DNA from: a virus
IMG/VR virus record: IMGVR_UViG_3300031839_001685
Coordinates: 1 to 39,500 of that record
Length of the DNA stretch: 39,500 nucleotides
Strand: one strand, 5' to 3'
The notes beneath the pieces are model-generated. The model was not told the origin of the DNA, did no database searches, and saw only the letters and a list, made by a program, of their open reading frames with translations. Shown one piece after another: positions 13,086 through 20,054 of the stretch. Every line of letters starts with the position of its first letter. Position 1 is the first letter of the stretch. A program made the position numbers and the translations under genes.

Positions 13086-13267
13086 AGCCGGCGCCGGGCC
13101 ACCGAATCACGGGTCCTCCCTGGCGTCGGCGAGTGCGGGTACGCAGAACCGCTCTTTTTTCACAGAGTCACGGGGTCGCGGATCAGTTCACGGGGTGGCC
13201 GTGAAGGCGGGGCGCCAGCCCGTGGCCGGGGCCGTGATCTCACGGCGCAGGCTGTGAGGGCACGGGC

Positions 13268-14041
13268 ATGAGCCATCTCACGGGTCGTCAACTGGTGGGT
13301 GAGCTGCAGCGCCTGGGCCTTGGGACCTGGACGCCCGACGCGGTGCGGCAGTGGATCCGCGAAGAGCCGCCGTGTCCGATTGCGGAGCCGGCCGACCAGG
13401 GCAAGCCGCACCGCTACGCGCTGCTGGACGTGCTGCACTGGCTGCAGGCCCGCACGGCCCGTGATCGCAACCGCGGTTACACCACGGCCGGCGCCGAGCA
13501 GCTGGTGGAGCGTCTGCAGCGCGTCATCGCCGCGTTCGTTACTTCCGGATCCGCGCCGCAAGCGGCGGGGTTGACCTCAACGCTTCCGGCTACGCCGACC
13601 CCCGCGCCTTCCGCTGAACTGTTCGCGCCTGGCGAGCCTGCGCCGGCCCCGCTTTCGCCGGCGAAACCCGCAGCACCGCTGGAGGCTTTCGACTTCGGTG
13701 GCGCGAGTGAGCTGGAGGCGGTGCTGGAGGTGGTGCGAACCAACCGGCCGCAGGCCTGGAAGGCAGTCGAGGAAGCGCTCAACCAGCGCCGCAAGCGGCT
13801 GGAGGCGGAGGGGAAGCTCGTGCCGATCGACGATGTGCAGCGCACTGTCGATACACAAGCCCTGGCCATGCGCAGCGTCGCCCAGGCGCTGGTGATGCCG
13901 CTGGCGCAGCGGATCCCGGATGCCAGCACGTTGGACCAGCGGCGGCTGCTCATCCAGTCGGCGATCGACGGCATGCTGCAGCGCCTCGCCGACGAGGACA
14001 CCGAGGCCCTGGCCACCGGTGAAGCGGAGGCCAGCGCGTGA
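13268..14041 (+). CDS. Terminase small subunit (Nu1/DUF1441-like)
   Basis: 257-aa protein. The N-terminus has a winged-helix of the Nu1 type (HLTGRQLVGELQRLGLG, then TPDAVRQWIREEPPCPI, then YALLDVLHWLQ). A Pro/Ala-rich linker (about 105-140) leads to a helical C-terminal half that should bind the large subunit. It recognises phage DNA at the packaging site. The linker DNA carries a TTTCGCCGGCGAAA palindrome (13653..13666). The stop overlaps the GTG of the large subunit. Confidence 0.85.
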   Translation: MSHLTGRQLVGELQRLGLGTWTPDAVRQWIREEPPCPIAEPADQGKPHRYALLDVLHWLQARTARDRNRGYTTAGAEQLVERLQRVIAAFVTSGSAPQAAGLTSTLPATPTPAPSAELFAPGEPAPAPLSPAKPAAPLEAFDFGGASELEAVLEVVRTNRPQAWKAVEEALNQRRKRLEAEGKLVPIDDVQRTVDTQALAMRSVAQALVMPLAQRIPDASTLDQRRLLIQSAIDGMLQRLADEDTEALATGEAEASA

Positions 14042-16071
14042 GCGCCGCCCTGGCACTGTCACCGCAAGCCCGGTCGGTCCTGCGCCGCGCACGGCGCCAC
14101 TACGCCCCGCCGGAGCGCATGAGCGCCCGCCAGTGGGCCGAGCGCTACCGCGTGATGCACTCGGGGCCGTTCGCTGGCAATCGGTTCAGCCTCGCCGCCA
14201 CCCCCGCCCTCGCCGGCCTGTTCGCTGCGTATGAGGATCCGCTGGTACGCGAGATCTGGTGCGCCAAGTCCAGCCAGCTCGGTTGGACCCAGGGCTTTGT
14301 CCTGAACTGCATCGGCAAACAGATCCACCTCGATCCCTGCCCGATGCTGGTGCTCACCGCGAAAGACGGCGATGCGCGCGGGTTCAGCCGCAAAAAGCTT
14401 GAACCGGCCATCAAGGCGTCGCGTCCGCTGCTGGAGCGGGTGCCGGTGGGCGGCAAGGTCACGGGGTCGAGCTGGGACTACAAGTCATTCCCCGGCGGCT
14501 GGCTGCAGATCGCCGGCGCGAACAGCCCGGGTAACGTCAAATCGACCGACTACAAGCGGGTGTTCGTCGAAGAGCCTGACGACACGTCCCGAAACGTGCA
14601 CGGGCAGGGCGATGCGATCGCGCTGGGCCGCGAGCGCTACAAAGCGTTCGCGGATGGCAAGCTCATCGTTGGCGGCACGCCCACCACCATGGGGCTCAGC
14701 CGGGTCTGGGCGGGGCTGGAGCGCACCGACAAGCGCCGCATGTATGTCGCCTGCCCGCATTGCGGCCACGAACAGACTTTGCGCTGGGAACAAGTGCGCT
14801 GGGACCAGGACGCGCTCATCCACCACCCGATTTACGGCACCCACCAGCCCGAAACGGCCCGCTATGAGTGCGAAGCCTGTTGCACGCCGGAGCAACCGGA
14901 CGGCCGCTGGACCGATTCCGAGAAAAACGATGCGGTGCTCGTGGCGTCAAAGCGGCCGGATCACGGCTGGCGTGCCACCGCGGCGTTCAGCGGCGCGGCC
15001 GGGTTCCTGATCAACGAGCTGCACAGCACATTTTCGGAATCGCGGTTCGAAGTGCTGGTGCGCAAGTTCCTCGAAGCGCAGCACGCCCTCGACAACGGCG
15101 ACGACACGCTCATGCGGGCGTTCGTCAACAACCAGCTCGGCGAACCCTGGGAGATCAAGAGCAACGCACCGGAGCTGGACGCCCTGGTCGAACGCGGCGA
15201 GGACTATGCGCTGTGGACGGCGCCAGCCGAGGCGCTGGTGGCCACCTGTTTCGTCGACGTGCAACGCGGTGGCGAACAAAGCGGCGAGGCGCGACTTGAG
15301 TATCTGATCGTCGCCTGGGGGCGGGGGCTGGAATCGTGGCGGGTCGCGCGTGGCCATGCCCTCGGCAACCCGCTGGAAGAGGCGACGTGGGACGAACTCG
15401 ACCGCCAGCTCGCCGAGCCCATCCGAAGCGCCGGCGGCGGCAGCCTGCCGATCACGCTGATGGGCGTCGACAGCGGTGACGGCATGACTCAGGAGGCCGT
15501 GCTGCGCTACTGCCGGCGTGCGCAGCGGCAGGGGCGCGACGTGATCCCCACAAAGGGCTCCAGCGTGCCCGGCAAGCCTATTTTCAGCACGCCGCGGGCG
15601 CTCGATCATCTACACAACGATCGCGCCAGCAAGTACGGCCTCAAGCTGTACTTGGTCGGGACCGACACCGCGAAGGATGCACTCGTCTCACGGCTCAAAC
15701 TGACCGGGCGCGGCCCTGGCCGCATGCACTGGCCGGCCGCGATCGGCACGGACTACCTCCAGCAGATCACTGCGGAGGTCAAAGTGCCGGGCCGCAACGG
15801 CAAAGAGAGATGGGAAGTGCTCGCGGGGCGGCGGAATGAAATGACCGACTGCGAAGTCGGCAACCTGCACCTTGCCTACAAGCTCCGGCTGCAGGCGATG
15901 CCGGAGCAATACTGGCTCGATGTCGAGTCGCGGCTGCGGCAGCCGTCGCTCCTGACGCCGGTAGATGCCCCTGCCGCGCCTGGCGCAGCATCTGCAGCGA
16001 CGGAACCGCCACCTTCCGCGCCCGTCGGCCGCCCGGTCACCGGCAGTCAGCCATTTCGGGGGTTTCGGTGA
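14038..16071 (+). CDS. terL: Terminase large subunit (GpA family)
   Basis: 677-aa packaging ATPase-nuclease. The pattern YAPPERMSARQWAERYRVM, then FSLAATPALAGLF, then WCAKSSQLGWTQGF (Walker-A-like, about 74-88) is diagnostic for the GpA family of lambda-type cos phages. A Cys/His cluster CPHCGHE...YECEACC (about 240-285) and a C-terminal nuclease region (GVDSGDG about 477-483) are present. The GTG start overlaps the small subunit stop as GTGA. The family suggests cos-type packaging with cohesive ends. Confidence 0.95.
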   Translation: MSAALALSPQARSVLRRARRHYAPPERMSARQWAERYRVMHSGPFAGNRFSLAATPALAGLFAAYEDPLVREIWCAKSSQLGWTQGFVLNCIGKQIHLDPCPMLVLTAKDGDARGFSRKKLEPAIKASRPLLERVPVGGKVTGSSWDYKSFPGGWLQIAGANSPGNVKSTDYKRVFVEEPDDTSRNVHGQGDAIALGRERYKAFADGKLIVGGTPTTMGLSRVWAGLERTDKRRMYVACPHCGHEQTLRWEQVRWDQDALIHHPIYGTHQPETARYECEACCTPEQPDGRWTDSEKNDAVLVASKRPDHGWRATAAFSGAAGFLINELHSTFSESRFEVLVRKFLEAQHALDNGDDTLMRAFVNNQLGEPWEIKSNAPELDALVERGEDYALWTAPAEALVATCFVDVQRGGEQSGEARLEYLIVAWGRGLESWRVARGHALGNPLEEATWDELDRQLAEPIRSAGGGSLPITLMGVDSGDGMTQEAVLRYCRRAQRQGRDVIPTKGSSVPGKPIFSTPRALDHLHNDRASKYGLKLYLVGTDTAKDALVSRLKLTGRGPGRMHWPAAIGTDYLQQITAEVKVPGRNGKERWEVLAGRRNEMTDCEVGNLHLAYKLRLQAMPEQYWLDVESRLRQPSLLTPVDAPAAPGAASAATEPPPSAPVGRPVTGSQPFRGFR

Positions 16072-16361
16072 GCGCCCGCAGCATCGATTTCCTGGCCGCG
16101 CTGCGCGCCGACATCGTCCGTGTGCTCGTCGAGCAGACCGGTGCGCCCGAGGGGCATGTCATGGGCATGGCAGCGCAGATCATCGAGGTCACCCAGCGGC
16201 GTTTCGGCGCGGACAGCGTCTACATTCGTAAACCTGCATACGACCCGGACGCCGTGCTCTCCGATTTTGACGGCCGCAATCACGCGGCCGTGTGCCGGAA
16301 ACATCAGATCTCGCGACGGACGCTGTATCGAGTGCTGCACCGGCAGCGGCGTGGGTCGTAG
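16068..16361 (+). CDS. Mor-family transcription activator
   Basis: 97-aa protein matching the Mor/C activator family of phage Mu: an N-terminal dimerisation part (LAALRADIVRVLVEQTG), the strand-rich YIRKP segment, and a C-terminal HTH (GRNHAAVCRKHQISRRTLYRVLHRQ). Mor-type activators bind dyad sites just upstream of -10 elements and turn on middle or late genes. The two 26-bp dyads at 18109 and 22141 are candidate targets. GTG start overlapping terL as GTGA. Confidence 0.9.
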   Translation: MSARSIDFLAALRADIVRVLVEQTGAPEGHVMGMAAQIIEVTQRRFGADSVYIRKPAYDPDAVLSDFDGRNHAAVCRKHQISRRTLYRVLHRQRRGS

Positions 16362-16408
16362 TTGCGAACCGATCTCATCGCGGGCCGACGAACGGTAGGT
16401 GTGGGGTG

Positions 16409-16437
16409 TTGCAATAGGAACAGTGTTCCTGTATCGT
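16409..16437 (+). promoter_or_regulatory. Promoter with a palindromic operator filling its spacer (acr-type promoter)
   Basis: TTGCAA (16409-16414) and TATCGT (16432-16437) are 17 bp apart. The spacer contains a perfect 15-bp palindrome, AGGAACA-G-TGTTCCT (16416-16430). Binding there would block RNA polymerase. Aca proteins are known to repress acr operons through such inverted repeats, and an Aca1-like gene ends this operon. The leader also has a small GCCGG/CCGGC hairpin (16467-16482) and an AGGAG site at 16489-16493. Confidence 0.85.
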
Positions 16438-16499
16438 GGCAGTCACTGGATAGGACATCCAGCCCTGCCGGGGGTTTCCGGCCTCAATAGGAGATCATC

Positions 16500-16913
16500 A
16501 TGACTGGCTACACCAACTACGCTGTGACCATCACCGAATGCGGCCCCGGCCGCGAGTTCATCGTCAATGTCCGCGTGCCGCACGACGCCGTGCGTGAGCG
16601 TGACGGCAGGCCCGTTACCGCGGCCGAGGCGGCTGTCCTGGCTCGTCAGCGTGCCATCCGGAGCCGCTTCGGCTCTAGCGCGGTCTGGGTGCCCGACAAC
16701 AGCCTGGCCGGTTACGGGCAGGTCGGCCGCTCGGTCGAGACCGGCGTCAGCACCATTACTGCCAGGAGCCGCTGGGACGCATCCCCGCAGCGGCCGTTCC
16801 CCGTTGACGTGGAGGGGCAGCGCCGCCACGACGAGATGATGGATGACATGCACAGTCAGGAGGACGCCGCGTTCTACGAATCGTTTGATGACGAGGCGGA
16901 GCCCGCCCAGTGA
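16500..16913 (+). CDS. Candidate anti-CRISPR protein, first gene of the aca1-type operon
   Basis: 137-aa acidic protein (begins MTGYTNYAVTITECGPG, ends in a Glu/Asp-rich tail ESFDDEAEPAQ). I do not recognise a known family. The first 40 residues look like paired beta strands, and a helix with AAEAAVLARQRAIRSRFG follows. AGGAG lies 6 nt before the ATG. It is the first gene behind a strong promoter with a palindromic operator and is co-transcribed with an Aca1 homologue, the association used to discover anti-CRISPRs. The small size and acidic tail fit, but inhibition of CRISPR-Cas is inferred only from context. Confidence 0.75.
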   Translation: MTGYTNYAVTITECGPGREFIVNVRVPHDAVRERDGRPVTAAEAAVLARQRAIRSRFGSSAVWVPDNSLAGYGQVGRSVETGVSTITARSRWDASPQRPFPVDVEGQRRHDEMMDDMHSQEDAAFYESFDDEAEPAQ

Positions 16914-17314
16914 CGTACCGCGTATATTTGCGGACCCCAAATCAGCGGGTCCACCCTGACACCCGCACCGTCACTGAGGATCCATTCGTGGCGGAGGCCG
17001 CATTCAGGGCGCTGATGCGCCGGAGGGAGTTCTGGTGCCTGAAAATGGCGGCAGTGCTCACCGAGGACGGCATCCAGATCGAGTACCGCAGGTTCGACTC
17101 GGTGAAAATCGTAGGGAAATACGGCAGGGTCCAGGAGCGCGGGGGGCACATTCCTGATTGGCCCCGATGGCTCTATCCGCACGACCGCAATAATCCCGAT
17201 CACCCGGAGCCGGAGGCGGATTCGAAATACCTGCCCTGTTATCTGGAGCGTGAGAAATCCACGACGCTAATCCTCGATGACAGGCCGATCCTGCTGACCT
17301 CCCATGACACCTGA
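16910..17314 (+). CDS. Candidate anti-CRISPR protein, second gene of the aca1-type operon
   Basis: 134-aa protein with no recognised family. Residues 1-60 have an alpha/beta pattern (TYRVYLRTPNQRV, then AEAAFRALMRRREFWCLKMAAVL, then GIQIEYRRFDSVKIV). The C-terminal half is rich in Pro, Trp and Tyr. The GTG start at 16910 overlaps the previous stop as GTGA, and the 3' end overlaps the aca1-like gene by 11 bp. The three genes are thus one translationally coupled unit. The anti-CRISPR role is inferred from context. Another phage accessory function is possible. Confidence 0.72.
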   Translation: MTYRVYLRTPNQRVHPDTRTVTEDPFVAEAAFRALMRRREFWCLKMAAVLTEDGIQIEYRRFDSVKIVGKYGRVQERGGHIPDWPRWLYPHDRNNPDHPEPEADSKYLPCYLEREKSTTLILDDRPILLTSHDT

Positions 17315-17543
17315 TGCATCACAGCACGATCCGCGCCCGGAGTACCTCCGGGCGTTGATCACTGCCTCCAATCGGACCCAGCGTGACGTGGCCCTGGCAA
17401 TTGGCGTGAGCGAGCGCCTGCTGAGGTGCTATCTCGCGCCGGTGACAGCAGCGAGCCGGCGCGAGGCGCCGTACCCGGTGCAGTATGCGATTGAATGCCT
17501 GGCCGCTGACGCCCGAGGGCATGGCCATCACAGCGCAGGCTGA
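17304..17543 (+). CDS. aca1: Aca1-like anti-CRISPR-associated HTH regulator
   Basis: 79-aa protein, the same length as Aca1 of Pseudomonas phage JBD30. It shares with Aca1, in order, TPDAS, HDP, a YLR-L helix, the HTH with Q-R and a GVSERLLR-YL recognition part, and an ending with APY.VQ.A.E.LA. I recall the Aca1 sequence from memory and could not align it by program. Aca1 binds inverted repeats in the acr promoter and represses acr transcription after early infection. It is the last gene of the operon starting at 16500, and the palindrome at 16416-16430 is its likely operator. Confidence 0.88.
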   Translation: MTPDASQHDPRPEYLRALITASNRTQRDVALAIGVSERLLRCYLAPVTAASRREAPYPVQYAIECLAADARGHGHHSAG

Positions 17544-17561
17544 ACAAATTGCCAACCTGCC

Positions 17562-17735
17562 GCCCCTCGCCCCGCTCTACGGGGAACGTTTTCCCGATAG
17601 TGACCGGCACGCTCAATCACAAACGGTTCATCCCCTCAGTGAGGGGAACGGATTGCCGCCACGAACTCTCGTTCAACCACAATCGGTCCATCCCCAGATC
17701 CCGGGGAACGGTGGCTACCCCGCCCTGCGGGGAAT
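17562..17735 (-). CRISPR. Degenerate type I-E-like CRISPR mini-array (possible RNA anti-CRISPR)
   Basis: Unit 2 (17624..17651) and unit 3 (17684..17711) keep the I-E plan: CGGTYCATCCCC, short loop, GGGGAACGG, 28 nt each. Unit 1 (17562..17589) keeps only the hairpin and GGGGAACG. The GGGGAAC tails start at 17581, 17643 and 17703, that is 62 and 60 bp apart, close to the 61 bp of a 29+32 I-E unit. A fourth hairpin (17718..17735) abuts unit 3. The crRNA sense, judged by the ATGAACCG handle, is the minus strand. No cas genes are present. Ten bases before units 2 and 3 are also alike, unlike true spacers. Tandem terminators are a weaker reading. Confidence 0.7.
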
Positions 17736-17751
17736 AGGCAGATCTATACGG

Positions 17752-17780
17752 AACCTACATCGATGACGACCAGCTATCAA
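17752..17780 (-). promoter_or_regulatory. Possible leftward promoter into the CRISPR-like units
   Basis: On the minus strand TTGATA (17780..17775) and TAGGTT (17757..17752) are separated by 17 bp and would start RNA at about 17745, just before unit 4. This would transcribe the repeats in crRNA sense, antisense to the aca1 operon. Matches to consensus are moderate. Confidence 0.35.
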
Positions 17781-17858
17781 CGCCTCCGGCCAGTTACCGG
17801 CAACATCTCGGACGGCATCCGCATCGCAGCCGAGCGGGCCACCCGTGATGAGCGGTAG
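17763..17858 (+). CDS. Very small open frame, uncertain
   Basis: An ATG frame of 31 codons (MTTSYQRLRPVTGNISDGIR, then AERATRDER) lies between the CRISPR-like units and the next gene and overlaps it slightly. No strong ribosome-binding site is seen and no family is recognised. The amphipathic C-terminus and the ATG are the only support. It may not be translated. Confidence 0.3.
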   Translation: MTTSYQRLRPVTGNISDGIRIAAERATRDER

Positions 17859-18093
17859 CGGCCGCATCCACATCCGGCTGGTCCTCAGGATCATCGAACG
17901 CGTACAGCGGGCGCCTGCCGCATCACTCGCACAGGATCTGCATGCACTCCGATGCAGCCGGGCGACACTGTATCGGCAGATCGCGGCGGCGCGTGATGAG
18001 CTGGGCGTGGAGATTGAGTACCGCGAGGCAGGCGTGTCGGAAATCCGCTCGTGGGGCATTCTCAACCCCGCCAAAATCGCCTCACGCCGCTGA
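17848..18093 (+). CDS. Small HTH protein
   Basis: 81-aa basic protein. The segment HIRLVLRIIERVQRAP, then LAQDLHALRCSRATLYRQIAAARDELG, is a helix-turn-helix with a following strand pair (VEIEYREAGVSEIRSW), so a winged-helix regulator is likely. Start is ATG at 17848 (MSGSGR), with a GTG directly before it. It lies alone between the mini-array and the late dyad element and may regulate either neighbour. No closer family is recognised. Confidence 0.65.
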   Translation: MSGSGRIHIRLVLRIIERVQRAPAASLAQDLHALRCSRATLYRQIAAARDELGVEIEYREAGVSEIRSWGILNPAKIASRR

Positions 18094-18108
18094 CCGCTCC
18101 GGCACTCC

Positions 18109-18134
18109 GTGCCACTTTGCCGTGTAACTGGCAC
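18109..18134 (+). promoter_or_regulatory. Late control element 1: GTGCCA-N14-TGGCAC dyad
   Basis: A 26-bp element with perfect 6-bp inverted arms encloses CTTTGCCGTGTAAC. It matches 22141..22166 at 22 of 26 positions with identical arms and length. TGTAAC inside could serve as a -10. It lies 38-63 bp upstream of the lysis gene start. Binding by the Mor-like activator is inferred. An extra GGCAC (18101-18105) precedes it. Confidence 0.6.
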
Positions 18135-18171
18135 GCCCGCATGACCAGCATGAGCTGCATCACTTGCACCG

Positions 18172-18609
18172 ATGCGGCTCATGGGCAACGCGGCGACACT
18201 CCGGGCGGTACTGCAGCGGCACGCGGGGGGCGATGAGGGCACGCCTGGCGTGCTCACCCTGGGCGAGCACCGCTGGTACACGCTGGAGCTGCCCTGGCGG
18301 GGCAACACGGTCCGCAAGAGCTGCATCCCGGCCGGCACGTATCGCTGCGGGCCGGTCAACTCCCCGCGATTCGGCGACGTGTACGGCGTACACGACGTGC
18401 CGGGGCGCTCCCACATTCTGATCCATGCCGGCAACCACGCCGGTGATGTCGACATCGGCCTGCGGTCGGACGTGGAGGGCTGCATCCTGCTCGGATCAAT
18501 CGCGGGCTCGCTGTGGGGGCAGCGCGCGGTGCTGCGATCGCGCATCGCGGTGACGGCATTCCTGGTTGCCGCCGGCGGGCGTGAGATCGAGCTGGAGATC
18601 CGCGAGTGA
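18172..18609 (+). CDS. DUF5675 protein, probable endolysin-position gene
   Basis: 145-aa protein. The pattern LTLGEHRWYTLELPWRGN, then SCIPAGTYRC, then HILIHAGNHAGDVDGCI-type segments with conserved His and Cys, matches DUF5675, a family found in phages where the endolysin is expected. An YkuD-like cysteine-dependent cell-wall activity has been suggested for the fold, but I cannot show it. It begins the lysis cassette after the late dyad. Start ATG at 18172 or 18181; neither has a clear SD. Confidence 0.8.
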   Translation: MRLMGNAATLRAVLQRHAGGDEGTPGVLTLGEHRWYTLELPWRGNTVRKSCIPAGTYRCGPVNSPRFGDVYGVHDVPGRSHILIHAGNHAGDVDIGLRSDVEGCILLGSIAGSLWGQRAVLRSRIAVTAFLVAAGGREIELEIRE

Positions 18610-19109
18610 GTGTGCTGGCGACGCTGATCACCCGGCACTGGGAGTGGGTGCTGATCGGTGCGCTGGCGTTCGGCGGCTACGCTCTGGTGCAGCGCCTCGA
18701 TCACGTCCAGCAGCAGCGCACGCGGCTGGAGGTGCAGCTCGAATCCGCCCAGTCCCAGATCGCCCTGGTGCGAGCCGAGGCGCAACGCGCGCAGGCGGCT
18801 GCCACCGAACTCCGGAGGACGCTCCATGACATCCGCCAGCGCACCGAGACCGCGCGGGCGGCGATCAACGCCGTGCCTGATGACGGCTGCCTCGATCGTC
18901 ACCTGCCTGCTGCTGTTGCCCGCGTGCTCCACCACCACACCGGCGGTACGCCCATGCAGCAACCAGTGGCTGCTGCAGCCGAGGCCGATCCCGGCTTTCC
19001 AGGGGCTGACCTGGCGCGAGCTATCCGACTACGTGTTGAGGCTCTACGAAGCGGCAGCGGCGGCGGAGGCGGACAAACGAGCGGCACTGCAACAGTGCCC
19101 GGAGGCTGA
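18606..19109 (+). CDS. Inner-membrane spanin (Rz-like)
   Basis: 167-aa protein with one N-terminal membrane segment (WEWVLIGALAFGGYALV, about residues 12-29) and then a long periplasmic coiled coil (DHVQQQRTRLEVQLESAQSQ to about 95). This is the i-spanin topology. A lipoprotein frame (Rz1-like) is embedded in its 3' half in another reading frame. Together they bridge both membranes and disrupt the outer membrane in lysis. The C-terminal 60 residues are low complexity, probably forced by the overlapping gene. GTG start overlapping the previous stop. Confidence 0.82.
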   Translation: MSVLATLITRHWEWVLIGALAFGGYALVQRLDHVQQQRTRLEVQLESAQSQIALVRAEAQRAQAAATELRRTLHDIRQRTETARAAINAVPDDGCLDRHLPAAVARVLHHHTGGTPMQQPVAAAAEADPGFPGADLARAIRLRVEALRSGSGGGGGQTSGTATVPGG

Positions 19110-19131
19110 CACGGATGTGGACCCGGGATGA
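18880..19131 (+). CDS. Outer-membrane lipoprotein spanin (Rz1-like), nested in Rz
   Basis: 83-aa frame starting at ATG 18880 inside the Rz-like gene. It opens with a lipoprotein signal peptide and lipobox, TAASIVTCLLLLPAC, so Cys at about residue 16 would be lipidated. The mature part is Pro-containing at first and then helical (LTWRELSDYVLRLYEAAAAAEA), as in many o-spanins. It ends 22 bp past the Rz stop and overlaps the holin start by 17 bp. Confidence 0.8.
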   Translation: MTAASIVTCLLLLPACSTTTPAVRPCSNQWLLQPRPIPAFQGLTWRELSDYVLRLYEAAAAAEADKRAALQQCPEADTDVDPG

Positions 19132-19480
19132 GATGTCGCTGTGGCTGACGCTGACGCTGATCGCGGTACTGGGTGGCCTCGTGAGCTACTACCGGAAAAT
19201 CACCAACGGCGTGATGCAGCACGCGATCTGGCGCCTGGCCGGTGAGCTGGTCACCAGCGCGTTCGCGGGCCTGAGTGCAGCAATGCTGCTGGCGGACGTG
19301 GACGCCAGCCTCGGCTGGAAAGCGGCCATCGTGGGCATCGTGGGCCACATGGGCAGCCGCGCCCTGGACATTTTCGAGGACGTGGTGCGGACCGTGCTGA
19401 TGTCGGCCGCGAACGTCGAGAGGCGGAGGTCCACGTCGGACCGAAAGCCGCCGAGTGCCGATCGTGACGACACCGACTGA
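19115..19480 (+). CDS. Holin (superfamily III / LydA-like)
   Basis: 121-aa membrane protein with segments at about residues 8-25 (LWLTLTLIAVLGGLVSYY), 43-60 (ELVTSAFAGLSAAMLLA) and 67-83 (AAIVGIVGHMGSRALDI), then a charged tail. The pattern LVSYYRKITNG, then SLGWKAAIVGIVGHMGSRALDIFE, fits the phage holin family of the lambda-like P2 LydA group. It times lysis by permeabilising the inner membrane. It sits after the spanins in the lysis cassette. Confidence 0.85.
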   Translation: MWTRDEMSLWLTLTLIAVLGGLVSYYRKITNGVMQHAIWRLAGELVTSAFAGLSAAMLLADVDASLGWKAAIVGIVGHMGSRALDIFEDVVRTVLMSAANVERRRSTSDRKPPSADRDDTD

Positions 19481-20054
19481 CGCCTGGCTCGTCCTCGCGA
19501 GTGGGCCGTCCGCGCAGCGCGTTGACCTTAGCCGGTACCGGGCCGACCGAACGATCTGCGTCAACGATTCCTGGCGCCTGCGGCCGGATGCGTACGCGAT
19601 GCTCGCGGCCGATCTGGAATGGTGGGAGGAGCACCTGGACGCGGTCCGCGCCGGGTTCGGTGGCTACTGCTACACGACGCATGCAGTGGCCGGCGGGCGC
19701 TACGCCGAGCACCTCTACTACGTCCCGCTGACCCGCTCTGACCGCCTGAGCGAGGTTCAGATGCAGATCGTGCGTCCGATGACCCACGGCGCGAACAGCG
19801 CCGCACAGGCGATGCAGCTGGCGTGGCACCTGGGTGCCCGCGACATCCACCTCGGCGGTGTCGATCTGTGCGCCGTGAACGGCGCCACGCACTGGTTCGG
19901 CGAACACCCCGCGCATATCGACCGGCGGCATCGGATGTGGGATGCGTTCCGCGATCACATTGCGTCGCTCGCGCGGGACATGGGGGAGCGCGGCGGGAAC
20001 GTGGTGAACCTGTCGCCCTACAGCGTCATCGAGAACACGGGGATCTGGCCTTGA
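19455..20054 (+). CDS. Glycosyltransferase-like protein (DUF115/sialyltransferase-like fold)
   Basis: 199-aa protein. The N-terminus WLVLASGPSAQRVDL, then RTICVNDSW, has the nucleotide-sugar-binding look of DUF115/CST-type transferases (GPS loop followed by VN-DS). GANSAAQAMQLAWHLGARDIHLGGVDL is a Rossmann-like segment of the same group. The substrate is unknown. The GTG at 19455 overlaps the holin by 26 bp; GTG at 19464 is possible. It is first of three sugar-transfer-like genes that are coupled by overlaps. Confidence 0.65.
   Translation: MPIVTTPTDAWLVLASGPSAQRVDLSRYRADRTICVNDSWRLRPDAYAMLAADLEWWEEHLDAVRAGFGGYCYTTHAVAGGRYAEHLYYVPLTRSDRLSEVQMQIVRPMTHGANSAAQAMQLAWHLGARDIHLGGVDLCAVNGATHWFGEHPAHIDRRHRMWDAFRDHIASLARDMGERGGNVVNLSPYSVIENTGIWP

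Noticed and set aside
12792-13271. 159-codon plus-strand frame through the GTCACCACC repeats
   Set aside because: The protein is a by-product of the repeats (HHPVTT-like runs) with no SD; the DNA repeats explain it better.
17562-17735. The four hairpins as plain tandem terminators of the aca1 operon
   Set aside because: Only weak T-runs follow, and terminators would not explain the CGGTYCATCCCC flank or the 60-62 bp spacing. The fourth hairpin alone remains ambiguous.
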